From: Anaerolineae bacterium
GTDB taxonomy: Bacteria > Chloroflexota > Anaerolineae > Aggregatilineales > Phototrophicaceae
DNA: 43,699 bases
Direction of reading: 5' to 3'
Assembly: GCA_022820125.1 (NCBI GenBank)
Contig: JAJEGA010000041.1
Span: forward strand, 1 to 43,699
The notes beneath the pieces are model-generated. The model saw only the letters and a program-made list of their open reading frames with translations. It ran no database searches and had not been told where the DNA came from. A program made the position numbers and the translations under genes. This document shows, in pieces, positions 24,771 through 33,204 of the stretch (positions within the stretch are counted from its first letter, which is position 1; every line of letters begins with the position of its first letter).

Positions 24771-26215
24771 GTATAAAGACGCCGGTACAGGTCAGCCTGC
24801 CGTTCTCGCGCTCGGCGCAGCAACTGAACACGCTCTGGCTCAGGCTCGATCACACGCGCGATCGCGGGCGCCTCGGCATCCAGCGCTGCGCCATCGAGGC
24901 TTCGGCGCATCATCAAGGCGACGCCGCGCGCGGTGATCTCCGCTTCAGAGAGCAAGTGAATCGGCGAATTGAAGGCATCGGCTATCATGCGCGCCCATGC
25001 TGGCGATGATTGCAGCGCGCCGCCGCCAGCCATCACTGCCGCGCCGTCTGTTTTGAGGCTGTCGTAGACAAACGAAAGCCGCAGCGCGACCGCTTCCAGA
25101 TGCGCTTGCAAGATATCGAGGGCGGTGCTGTGGCGCCCGATGCCGTGGATGCTGCCGGTCGCGTCCGCCCGCCAGCCCGGGGCGCGCTCGCCAGCGAGCA
25201 GCGGCAAGACGGTCAAGCCATGCCCGTCCGCCGCGCGACTCTCAAGTTGCGCTTCCAAGGTCTCATCGCCCGGCAGCAATTCTTCCATCACCCACTGGTA
25301 AACATTGCCGCCCTCGCTGGTGGCGCCGCCGACGAGCGACATATCCGCAGCCACCAGGTAACGCCATAAGCCGTCGGGCACACGCTTGATATCCTTGACG
25401 ACGCGCAGCGCCGACGTGGTGCCGATGGTCAGCGCGATGCGGCTGGCGTCCACCGCGCCCGAGCCCACATTGGCGGCCGCGCCATCACCAAGCGCGAGGA
25501 AGAAAGGGCAGTCTCGCAGGCGGGGCCAGCGGGCGGCATAGTCGCCAGCAAGCCCGACTTGCAGGGCATCAAAATCGGCCAAGGGCGGCAGCTTTTCCAG
25601 CAGGCTGTCGCCGAGCAATTGACGCGCGTAACGCCAATGCCAATCCTGGCGGGTGCGCTCCAGCAAGCCCGACCAACTCGCCACCGACAGACTGGTTGGC
25701 GCCTCGCGCCCGAACCAGCAGCGATACAGGTAGCCGCCGATATCGCTGACGCGTCGGATTCGCATTTCGGCGGCCGCGTCTGATTCGCAAAGGTATGCGT
25801 ATTGCGCCGGCAGATAAGCCGGGTGCAGCAGGCAGCCGCAGGCTTGATGATAAGCGCCCGAATCGCCGGACAGCTTCTCAAGCAGCGCCGGAATCCGGCT
25901 GCGGCTTCGCGTGTCAGCATAGGTGAAAAGCGGCGTACAGGCGGCGCCGCTCTCGTCCAACCCGAGCCAATTGCCAGCGAAGGTCGCCATGCCGACGGCG
26001 CGGATCGACTGCGCCGCCCGATGCGTCAAGGTCTCATCGATGCAGCTCTCGACCAGCCTACGCAGCTGCGGCGCGTCGGCGATCGCCATGCCCCGGCTGT
26101 CGGTGGCAAAGTCGTGCCGCCGGCTGCGCGCCGAGCCCTCAATCAGCCGCGCGTCATCGTCAAATAACAGCGCGCGCGCCGAGGAACTGCCGACATCAAT
26201 GACGAGCAGGGTCAT
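24767..26215 (-). CDS. FGGY-family carbohydrate kinase
   Basis: A 482-residue ATP-dependent sugar kinase, gluconokinase/xylulokinase-like. The N-terminal phosphate-1 motif DVGSSSARALLFD is at 7-19. The second actin-like domain contains the ITIGTTSALRVV phosphate-2-like segment and, near the C terminus, VMAGGGALQSSPAW as the adenosine loop. The start is set at 26215, nine bases after AGGGTGG, rather than the open frame to 26272. It would phosphorylate a ketose or aldonic acid arising from the neighbouring oxidative steps. The precise sugar cannot be read from the sequence. Confidence 0.9.
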   Translation of the reverse strand: MTLLVIDVGSSSARALLFDDDARLIEGSARSRRHDFATDSRGMAIADAPQLRRLVESCIDETLTHRAAQSIRAVGMATFAGNWLGLDESGAACTPLFTYADTRSRSRIPALLEKLSGDSGAYHQACGCLLHPAYLPAQYAYLCESDAAAEMRIRRVSDIGGYLYRCWFGREAPTSLSVASWSGLLERTRQDWHWRYARQLLGDSLLEKLPPLADFDALQVGLAGDYAARWPRLRDCPFFLALGDGAAANVGSGAVDASRIALTIGTTSALRVVKDIKRVPDGLWRYLVAADMSLVGGATSEGGNVYQWVMEELLPGDETLEAQLESRAADGHGLTVLPLLAGERAPGWRADATGSIHGIGRHSTALDILQAHLEAVALRLSFVYDSLKTDGAAVMAGGGALQSSPAWARMIADAFNSPIHLLSEAEITARGVALMMRRSLDGAALDAEAPAIARVIEPEPERVQLLRRARERQADLYRRLYT

Positions 26216-26288
26216 CGCACTGCCACCCTGATTTGCGCTGTATTCAAAAGTTGCCGGGGGCAGGCGCCACATCGGACAAAGCAGGATT

Positions 26289-26311
26289 TAGGGCGACCCG
26301 CCGGATCGCCC
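26289..26311. repeat. Degenerate hairpin repeat R8
   Basis: TAGGGCGACCCG and CGGATCGCCC form an imperfect stem. A second, more diverged relative (GTAGGGGGCAGCC with GGGGGCTGACC) follows at about 26338. Both lie between the kinase and aldo/keto reductase genes. Confidence 0.45.
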
Positions 26312-26375
26312 GCACACAGGTCCAACTGATAATGTTTGTAGGGGGCAGCCGGGGGCTGACCTGCCGCCTGCCAGC

Positions 26376-26390
26376 GCAATCGCATCAAAT
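26376..26390. repeat. Solo MITE terminal repeat fragment
   Basis: GCAATCGCATCAAAT is identical to 15 bases of the terminal repeat of MITE copy B. No internal MITE sequence or partner terminus is visible nearby. Confidence 0.5.
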
Positions 26391-26424
26391 CAGTCTGCTG
26401 TAGCGCCACGCATGAATGTGAAAA

Positions 26425-27414
26425 TCAACTATCGCCGAGTATCGTCTCAATCCGCCCCAGCTCCTCCGCGCTCAATTCGAGATTGTCCAGCGCCGCGACC
26501 GCGTCTTCGATTTGCTCCGGCTTGCTCGCGCCGATCAGCGCCGACGTCATTTCGGGATGGCGCAGGTTCCAGGCGAGCGCCAATTGCGCCATGTTTTGGC
26601 CCCGTTCGCGCGCGATGGCGTTCAGCTGTCTGACCTTGCTCAGTTTCTCTTGCGCCAGGCGATCGCCCCAATCATGCTTGGCCGCCCGCGAATCCTCCGG
26701 CACGTCGCCAATATACTTGTTCGTCAGGATACCCTGATCGAGCGGGGAGAAACTGATGCAGCCGATGCCATGATCTCCAAGCGCCTCAAGCAAGCCGTCC
26801 GCTTCAATCCGGCGGTCGAACATGTTGTAGCGCGGCTGATGAATCAGGCAGGGTGTGCCCAGTTCTTTGAGGATGCGAGCGGCTTGGCACGTTTGCTCGG
26901 CGGTATAGCTGGAGATGCCGATGTAGAGCGCGCGCCCGCTGCGCACGATCGCATCCAGCGCGCCCATCGTCTCTTCCATTGGCGTATCGGGATCGGGCCG
27001 GTGGCTGTAGAAGATATCGAAGTAATCAAGCCCGCAGCGCTTCAGGCTTTGATCGCAGCTGGCGATCAGGTATTTCCGCGATCCCCACTCGCCGTAAGGA
27101 CCGGGCCACATGAGGTAACCAGCTTTGTTGGAGACGACCAGTTCATCGCGATAAGGCGCCAGGTCGCTGCGGAAGATCAGACCGAAAGTCTCCTCGGCGG
27201 AGCCAGGCGGGGGACCATAATTGTTGGCGATGTCGATGTGGGTGATGCCGAGATCGAAAGCGCGTCGCAGCATGGCGCGCGAGTTCTCCAGCTTGTCGAC
27301 GCCGCCGAAATTCCACCATATCCCCAGCGAGATCGCCGGCAGCAGCAAGCCGCTGCGCCCCGAGCGCCGATATTTCATCCCGTCATAGCGTGATTCCGCC
27401 GCCTGATAAACCAT
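26425..27414 (-). CDS. Aldo/keto reductase, L-glyceraldehyde 3-phosphate reductase-like (YghZ family)
   Basis: A 329-residue NADPH-dependent aldo/keto reductase. The catalytic tetrad is visible as Asp61, Tyr66, Lys97 and His138. The N terminus (MVYQAAESRYDGMKYRRSGRSG, then LPAISLG) closely follows the YghZ/Gpr pattern, a family that reduces L-glyceraldehyde 3-phosphate and methylglyoxal. A strong AAGGAG lies seven bases before the ATG. It lies 209 bp upstream of the FGGY kinase gene on the same strand, with repeat hairpins between them. Reduction of a short-chain sugar aldehyde produced by aldol cleavage would fit the cluster. Confidence 0.9.
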   Translation of the reverse strand: MVYQAAESRYDGMKYRRSGRSGLLLPAISLGIWWNFGGVDKLENSRAMLRRAFDLGITHIDIANNYGPPPGSAEETFGLIFRSDLAPYRDELVVSNKAGYLMWPGPYGEWGSRKYLIASCDQSLKRCGLDYFDIFYSHRPDPDTPMEETMGALDAIVRSGRALYIGISSYTAEQTCQAARILKELGTPCLIHQPRYNMFDRRIEADGLLEALGDHGIGCISFSPLDQGILTNKYIGDVPEDSRAAKHDWGDRLAQEKLSKVRQLNAIARERGQNMAQLALAWNLRHPEMTSALIGASKPEQIEDAVAALDNLELSAEELGRIETILGDS

Positions 27415-27507
27415 AAGTCCACTCCTTCATAACGTATCCCGTGGCTAGCAGCGATTACTATAGCGCAATGTCGAGCAGTTCCCAAGCTGCAGGGGCGCGC
27501 CGCCCAA

Positions 27508-27525
27508 GGCAATCGCATCAAATTT
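27508..27525. repeat. Solo MITE terminal repeat fragment
   Basis: GGCAATCGCATCAAATTT is identical to 18 bases of the terminus of MITE copy B. The matching opposite terminus is not found within the next few hundred bases, so this is a remnant or solo end. Confidence 0.6.
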
Positions 27526-27809
27526 GCGGCAGCAATTCCAGCAAGATATCGTCATCAAGGGCGGCGCGATAGCGTTTTTGTCTCATGCTGCTCTTTGATG
27601 GGTCTTTTTCAGGATATTAAAGGCAATATTGCGCCGGGCAATGAGGATTTGGGCGCTGTCGCCTTTACTTGTTCGCATCTGATATTCTTGGCTAGGACCT
27701 GAACGCGAGCGAACTCACAGCCGGCGAAGACTTTGTTTGCGCCACAACCGGCGCGCGGAAAGACCGACCGATTCCTGAGCTGAAACGCAATCGATCGGCT
27801 CAATTCCTC

Positions 27810-27815
27810 TATAAT
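27810..27815 (+). promoter_or_regulatory. Putative -10 box for leaderless transcription
   Basis: A perfect TATAAT ends seven bases before the A of the first ATG of the PBP gene (27822). Transcription would then begin at or next to the start codon. GAAGG directly abuts the ATG and is too close to act as a ribosome-binding site. No clear -35 box is seen. Confidence 0.45.
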
Positions 27816-27821
27816 TGAAGG

Positions 27822-30029
27822 ATGAGCCGAGCACTGTTCAAGCGGGCTGCCATGCGATTATCGGTCCTGTTTCGTTGCCTCGCCCTTCTTATTTGTCTCG
27901 CCGGCTGCCGCGGGGGGCTTGAGCAATCCGCGCTCCCCTTGCCCCCAGCCCCTGCCGAGCCAGCCCACAGCGCCGATCTCGATTCCGCCGGCGACGTGGC
28001 GCGGCGCTTCCTGGACGCCTGGCAAGCGGGCGATTTCGCCGAGATGCACAGCCTGCTGACATTCCGCAACCGCGAGTTGACGCCCCTTGACGAATTCCGC
28101 GCCGCCTATCAATCGGCGGGCGCCAAACTGACGCTGGAGCGCCTCGAATACAGGCCGACCAACTTGAGCGGCGAAGAACGCGTCTTGGCTTTCCAGTACG
28201 ATATGACCTTCCATACGCGCGTCCTCGGCCGCTTCACCGACGCGAAACGCCTGCTCCATCTGGTGATTGACCCGCAAGTTGGCGGATGGCGCGTCGCCTG
28301 GTCGCTGGCTGATATCTTTGCAGAAATGGGCGACGGCGCGCGGCTCGTCTTCGAGGCCCAGGTGCCCAGCCGCGCCAACATCTACGATCGCGCTGGCGGC
28401 GCGCTCGCCGATCAAAACGGCCGGATGGTGCGCGTCCTGGCAAATAACGGGCGCATCCCAGACCGTGATGTCTGCTTTCAAATCTTGGCTGAATCGCTGG
28501 GCGAACCCGTGGGTGAAATCGCCGATCTGTTCAATCTGCGCTCAGGCGCCGACTGGATGGTGGACGCCGGCCTCATGGAGCCGGATGTCTACATCAAGAA
28601 CAACGATCTCATGAAGACATACTGCGGCGCCGAGTTCCGGCAGCATCCGACGCGCCGCTACACGCAAGGGACGCTGCTGCCGCATGTCATCGGTCACGTC
28701 GGCTATCCGGAGGCGGAGCAGATCCCAGCGCTGGAAGCTGTCGGCTTCAACGCCGAGACGATCATCGGCAAGAGCGGCCTTGAGGCAAGCATGAACGACA
28801 TCCTGGGAGGGAGCCCCGGCGGACGCTTGTCGCTGATCGCGCCCGATGGACGCCGCAGCCGTGTGCTCAGCGATGTTCGCTCCCGCATCCCGGAAAGCCT
28901 GTGGCTCACCATTGATGCCGATTTGCAGGCGGAAATAACGCGCATCCTGCTTCTCGCTTACGAGAGCAGCCCCTGGTCCGATGAAGCCAATGGCGCTTCG
29001 GTCATCATGATGGACGTCAACAACGGGGAAATCCTGGCGATGGTCAGCCATCCCGCCTATGACGGCAACATCCTCAATCCCTTCCCGGTATCGGGCCGCG
29101 ACCACGCAGATGAAACGCTGGCTTCGCTTATCGAAGACGAGCGCGACCCGCTGCTCAATCGAGCGGCGCAAGGCGCCTACCCGACCGGTTCGGTCATGAA
29201 GGGCTTAACCGCAATCGCCGCGTTGGAAAGCGGCGTCTACGATGAAACCACGCGCTACAACTGCACCGGCAGTTGGACCTACGGGCGCGATGTGCGCTAC
29301 GACTGGCTGCGCGGCGGGCATGGCATTATGTCGGTGCAAACCGGCGTCACCAACAGCTGCAATCCCTTTTTCTATCAAGCCGGTTTCAGCTTGAATGCGC
29401 GCGACCCCTGGCTGCTGCCATCTTTCGGGCGGCTCCTGGGGTTGGGCCAGCTCACCGGCATAAACACCATCCCCGAAGTCGAAGGCATCCTGCCCACGCC
29501 GGAAAATGTAGAACGGTACACGGGCTTGCCCTGGTCCTACGCCCATGCGGTCAACCTGTCTATCGGCCAAGGCGAAGTGCAAGCCTCGCCCCTGCAAATG
29601 GCGCGCCTTTACGCCGCCATCGCCAATGGCGGCTACCTCTTGAAGCCCCAGCTTGTGCGCGAACGGGGCATCCTTGATCAGCGCACCTCAGTCGCCGAAC
29701 GCGAGGTCATGGTCGACGCCCAGCTGGACCCGGGCAATCTCGCCATCATCCGCCGCGGCATGTGCGATGTGGTGAACTCTTATTCCGGCACCGCCGCCCA
29801 TCAATTCTATACCTCGCCGCTGCTTGATGTGGGCGTCTGCGGCAAAACGGGCACGGCGCAGACGCCGGGCGAGGATGACCGGCCGCACAGCTGGTTCATC
29901 GCCTACGCGCCAGCCAAGGAGCCACAGATCGTCATCGTTACTATGGTGGAGAATGCCGGCGAAGGCTCGGCGGTCGCCGCGCCCTTGGCGCGCGATATCC
30001 TCGAATACTATTACTTCGGCCGGGCTTGA
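27822..30029 (+). CDS. Class B penicillin-binding protein (peptidoglycan transpeptidase)
   Basis: A 735-residue D,D-transpeptidase. The N terminus has a hydrophobic segment ending in a lipobox-like LAGC (Cys29). An NTF2-like domain of the MecA N-terminal type follows at about 48-165, then a PBP dimerisation domain, then the transpeptidase domain. Catalytic motifs are Ser457-x-x-Lys460 (SVMK), Ser512-Cys-Asn514 and Lys675-Thr-Gly-Thr. It would crosslink peptidoglycan outside the membrane, as PBP2/PBP3 homologues do. A second start at Met11 (27852) is possible. It converges with the restriction gene 13 bp downstream. The MecA-type N domain with a lipobox instead of a plain transmembrane anchor is somewhat unusual. 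Confidence 0.92.
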   Translation: MSRALFKRAAMRLSVLFRCLALLICLAGCRGGLEQSALPLPPAPAEPAHSADLDSAGDVARRFLDAWQAGDFAEMHSLLTFRNRELTPLDEFRAAYQSAGAKLTLERLEYRPTNLSGEERVLAFQYDMTFHTRVLGRFTDAKRLLHLVIDPQVGGWRVAWSLADIFAEMGDGARLVFEAQVPSRANIYDRAGGALADQNGRMVRVLANNGRIPDRDVCFQILAESLGEPVGEIADLFNLRSGADWMVDAGLMEPDVYIKNNDLMKTYCGAEFRQHPTRRYTQGTLLPHVIGHVGYPEAEQIPALEAVGFNAETIIGKSGLEASMNDILGGSPGGRLSLIAPDGRRSRVLSDVRSRIPESLWLTIDADLQAEITRILLLAYESSPWSDEANGASVIMMDVNNGEILAMVSHPAYDGNILNPFPVSGRDHADETLASLIEDERDPLLNRAAQGAYPTGSVMKGLTAIAALESGVYDETTRYNCTGSWTYGRDVRYDWLRGGHGIMSVQTGVTNSCNPFFYQAGFSLNARDPWLLPSFGRLLGLGQLTGINTIPEVEGILPTPENVERYTGLPWSYAHAVNLSIGQGEVQASPLQMARLYAAIANGGYLLKPQLVRERGILDQRTSVAEREVMVDAQLDPGNLAIIRRGMCDVVNSYSGTAAHQFYTSPLLDVGVCGKTGTAQTPGEDDRPHSWFIAYAPAKEPQIVIVTMVENAGEGSAVAAPLARDILEYYYFGRA

Positions 30030-30042
30030 GTCAGGCGGCTCT

Positions 30043-30885
30043 TTAAATTCCGAACGCCAAAGTGTCTACAATGTACTTGCTCTTTACAGTACCGACGTAC
30101 TTGTATATCTCCAACAGTTCCTTATAACAACTTTCGCCGCCAATTATGTTCCAGAATTCCTTACCGATGAGAACCGCGCCATCAAACGGCGTATAGTTCC
30201 TGGCGAATGACCAATTGTAGCTCTGTCTTGAATTGCCGAAGGGATTGTAGGTCATTGCGAAGTAGCATTGAACGTTTGGGCGAGCCTGATTGCGAAGGGC
30301 ATGGATCTTCAATATGCCTTGAGTCACACGCAAACATTGATCTTTATTCGGTTTGGGAGACTTCATTTCAAAGTAATATTCAACATCATCGTCACCCAAG
30401 ATATACAAATCTGCCTTGTGGTCTCGAATCTCTGTTTCACCGCTCATGTTGGAGCGAAGAACGCCATTGATCATACTGTTCAGACTAGCTCGAGGCGCCT
30501 TGCGAGAGGCCGCATGTTCAAATGCAGCAACTTGTCGCTCAATCTCGGACAGAGCATCGGAACTAATTTCACCGCGCAACACGTAGCCCCGTTGAGCATC
30601 CTGATGATGATCTAAGGCTATCAATCGAGCGCACTCTTCGAGACTTGTTCCCACGCTGGTCACAAGTCCACGTTGGAAAGCGCTTATCCGCAAGACTTCA
30701 CTCGGTACAATCGCAACATAAAATGGCTTAAGGCCGCCATCTTTATCCGATAAATTGAGATACTGTTGCGGGCTCTTCATTTTCTCGACAGCTCGGTCTC
30801 TATGTTTTTCGACGTAGTTTTCGATGAACACTTCAAGAGCCGCTGTAATTCGTGAACGCGTTAAATCAGAAATAGCTGGCATCAT
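30043..30885 (-). CDS. Type II restriction endonuclease, TdeIII-like
   Basis: A 280-residue endonuclease that would cut unmodified DNA at a short site; TdeIII itself recognises GGNCC. A PD-(D/E)xK active site is visible as Asp159, then Glu173-x-Lys175 in YYFEMKSPKPNK, a block characteristic of the TdeIII family. Length is typical. It lies 22 bp downstream of the methyltransferase gene on the same strand. Both genes are clearly richer in A and T than their neighbours and use different codons, which points to horizontal acquisition. The site specificity is inferred from family only. Confidence 0.82.
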   Translation of the reverse strand: MMPAISDLTRSRITAALEVFIENYVEKHRDRAVEKMKSPQQYLNLSDKDGGLKPFYVAIVPSEVLRISAFQRGLVTSVGTSLEECARLIALDHHQDAQRGYVLRGEISSDALSEIERQVAAFEHAASRKAPRASLNSMINGVLRSNMSGETEIRDHKADLYILGDDDVEYYFEMKSPKPNKDQCLRVTQGILKIHALRNQARPNVQCYFAMTYNPFGNSRQSYNWSFARNYTPFDGAVLIGKEFWNIIGGESCYKELLEIYKYVGTVKSKYIVDTLAFGI

Positions 30886-30907
30886 ACTCTCTTTCGACGT
30901 CAGTAGG

Positions 30908-32479
30908 TTATCTGCTTTGCATATGGAATATCGTTTCAGAATACGGAGACTTATCGTTTTCCGAACGTCTCAAGACAGGCCGCTTGTACTGATTCACAAT
31001 CCTCATTCTCGATCGTTCTGCGATTTCCTCATAAAGTCCAAATCTGTCATTGGCAACGAGAAAAACATTGTAATCTTCAACCATGAATTGCTTGCAGTGC
31101 TTTAGAACGTGCGATATGCCAATGACATACGATTCTCTCGCCTTCTTCCCTTTACCTCTAAACAAGGGACCGATTTCAGAGTAATCGTTGCGTTCTATTC
31201 CCATTAACTCATACGCATAGGCGTGTTGTTCATGGTAGTCGATCATCCCTACATAGGGCGGACTTGAGAATATCCCTGCGATCTGCTGCTTTCTTACTAG
31301 ATCTGCCAAATCCGGCTTCCTTACATCAAGCAGCTTAAGAACAGGAATCTCGCGAGAGTCGCCGGTCAGCGCCACTTGCAGCGTATCAGTTCGCAAGTGG
31401 TCGAATTGAGCGAATCGTCGAATCGCGTCTTCCGTGTATCTTTTCCACCAATTTGTCAATGTGAACAGCGGTTTACATATCTTGAAGTGTTTCCGACAGT
31501 AATAGGTTGATGTAACTGGGTCCTTAAGTGTTGCTAAATCCAGGTGAGTGGTTGCCCTAGCCGATCGTATCGTTCGCGACAACAAAAGCCATAGAGTATC
31601 AGTCAGATTGATATCATCAATTTCCTTTATCTGGTCAGAAATAACGGCAATTTCCGAACGTATTGATGGCAGATACCATCTTTCGAGAAACGACTCTCCT
31701 GAGTTATCCAGATTGACATCGTATTTCGCTACCAGCTGGCGAAAAATGGACTCGAACTTGCGCGCCTTGTCCATCCCATACTCGTTTGCATTTATCTGCT
31801 TACGTCGAACGCGCAACTTAAACTCAGGCGATGGGAAATACTCCGCATTAAAGCACGACAACCGTTCGGCAAGTTCATTGTCAAATTCTCGCAGTCCGAA
31901 CTCGTCATAGAATGACATTAACTTATAGGTAATCTTCTCGATATGTTCGACAAGCTGAGACAGGTCGTGTCTACGTACCTTCGTGTTTGTAATCAGACTG
32001 TTGAACTCGGAAATATCAAAGCCGAGCGCGTGTAAACCAAGTTCGGACGCCTGCACGAGTGTAGTCCCGCTGCCGCAGAATGGATCCAACACAATGTCAC
32101 CAGGCTGGAAGTATACGTCCTTCTTGTATTCGTCAGTCTTAGTATCGAGAAAGTACTCTACAAGTTGCGGTATGAATTTTCCCTTGTAAGGATGTAGACG
32201 ATGTACGTGCTTGGTGCGCTCACTTTCCGTATACTCGTGAAAGGATAAGCGAAGATTTATGTCCTTTTCGAGTTGCTGCATGGCGCGGCGTTGCATGGCG
32301 ATTTCTTCGTCATAGTACTTCTCTAGCTCACGACGATATACCATGACTGCGCCATTCTGAATGACGCTGCCTACCCGCCCATACGTTATCAGATAGCTGA
32401 TGTTGGCCCTCGTTATTTCACGCCGATAGCGCTGTGATGTCCAATCGCTAGCTTCAGCAACTGTGAGGAGATCGTCCAT
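30908..32479 (-). CDS. DNA methyltransferase of the TdeIII-like restriction-modification pair
   Basis: A 523-residue SAM-dependent DNA methyltransferase protecting the site cut by the adjacent endonuclease. The SAM-binding motif I, DPFCGSGTT, is at 132-140. The catalytic motif SPPY is at 406-409, and SPPY favours N4-cytosine methylation. Motif I precedes motif IV by about 270 residues, opposite to the usual beta-class order of N4-cytosine enzymes; the target-recognition part may lie between. The first 60 residues look like a winged-helix or excisionase-type DNA-binding segment. AT-rich like its partner. No strong ribosome-binding site is seen before the ATG. Confidence 0.85.
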   Translation of the reverse strand: MDDLLTVAEASDWTSQRYRREITRANISYLITYGRVGSVIQNGAVMVYRRELEKYYDEEIAMQRRAMQQLEKDINLRLSFHEYTESERTKHVHRLHPYKGKFIPQLVEYFLDTKTDEYKKDVYFQPGDIVLDPFCGSGTTLVQASELGLHALGFDISEFNSLITNTKVRRHDLSQLVEHIEKITYKLMSFYDEFGLREFDNELAERLSCFNAEYFPSPEFKLRVRRKQINANEYGMDKARKFESIFRQLVAKYDVNLDNSGESFLERWYLPSIRSEIAVISDQIKEIDDINLTDTLWLLLSRTIRSARATTHLDLATLKDPVTSTYYCRKHFKICKPLFTLTNWWKRYTEDAIRRFAQFDHLRTDTLQVALTGDSREIPVLKLLDVRKPDLADLVRKQQIAGIFSSPPYVGMIDYHEQHAYAYELMGIERNDYSEIGPLFRGKGKKARESYVIGISHVLKHCKQFMVEDYNVFLVANDRFGLYEEIAERSRMRIVNQYKRPVLRRSENDKSPYSETIFHMQSR

Positions 32480-32563
32480 AGACCAAACCAGCCGATACGA
32501 TGTCGCCGAGTAAATCCATACTCACGAAATTATAGAACAGATTGTCGATACAGTGCAAGCGAC

Positions 32564-32926
32564 TCAATTGGAAATGGCGATTTGAGCGAGGATGATCAGC
32601 GCTTCAACCACCAGCAATTTGATGTAAACGCGCTGCAGTCGCATTTCACGCCAGCGCTTGAAATAGAGGTTGATGCAGTAGATGATGATGACCAATAATA
32701 CGATGCCGCCGACAAGCAGCCAGACGTTCCGCAGCATAACCAAGGCGTATTTCGCCTGTACCGTATCGCCCATCGACCGCCAAATCACTTGCGCGCCGAG
32801 CAACTGGACGATTTCCAGCGAGGCGAAAAACGCGAAGAAACCGACAGCAGCGGCCGCGGTCAGAAGCGCGAAGTTGAACGCGGCGAATAATTGCCAGGGA
32901 ATATCTCGCGGGACTGTCTTCTTCAT
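32564..32926 (-). CDS. Small membrane protein of unknown function
   Basis: A 120-residue protein with three hydrophobic segments (about 12-38, 64-86 and 100-118) and a basic loop KRWREMRLQR between the last two. I do not recognise a family. GC content is like the core genome, unlike the restriction genes beside it. It is divergent from the cytochrome oxidase operon, with a 278-bp spacer. The spacer holds TGCTATAGT at 32940-32948, which resembles an extended -10 box on the plus strand. Confidence 0.6.
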   Translation of the reverse strand: MKKTVPRDIPWQLFAAFNFALLTAAAAVGFFAFFASLEIVQLLGAQVIWRSMGDTVQAKYALVMLRNVWLLVGGIVLLVIIIYCINLYFKRWREMRLQRVYIKLLVVEALIILAQIAISN

Positions 32927-33204
32927 TATGCCGCCATCATGCTATAGTCTCCCGAATGGAATGATACCCTATCTATCATGCAGGCGATATGGCCGCGCCA
33001 GGAGCAGCAGAAGCAGCCTCGAAAGCGCCAGACCAGAACTTGTAAACCAATCGGCTTTTCGCTAGAATTGTGATAATTTTAACAAGCGGAACAACTCAGC
33101 GGATGAATCGCTCCGCTGCCCATGCGCCAGTGTGCCGCAGAGTGTCGACAATCGGCGGCATTCGCCTTGCGCTCGCGGCTCCGAAAACCAGGTGGTAGTC
33201 CCGT

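Larger units (their letters stand above)
27415..27821. other. Intergenic region between divergent genes
   Basis: This 407-bp divergent spacer contains a solo MITE terminus at 27508-27525 and a diverged hairpin-like segment at about 27491. A 22-codon minus-strand frame (27521-27589) terminates inside the MITE terminus. A TATAAT lies just before the PBP gene. I see no convincing gene. Confidence 0.6.

Noticed and set aside
30030..32578. Possible target duplication or inverted repeat around the TdeIII-like pair (TTGAGTC/GACTCAA)
   Set aside because: Only seven bases in inverted orientation; expected by chance in a region of this size.
33062..33082. GATAAT as promoter of coxB
   Set aside because: No properly spaced -35 box; too weak to list as a feature.
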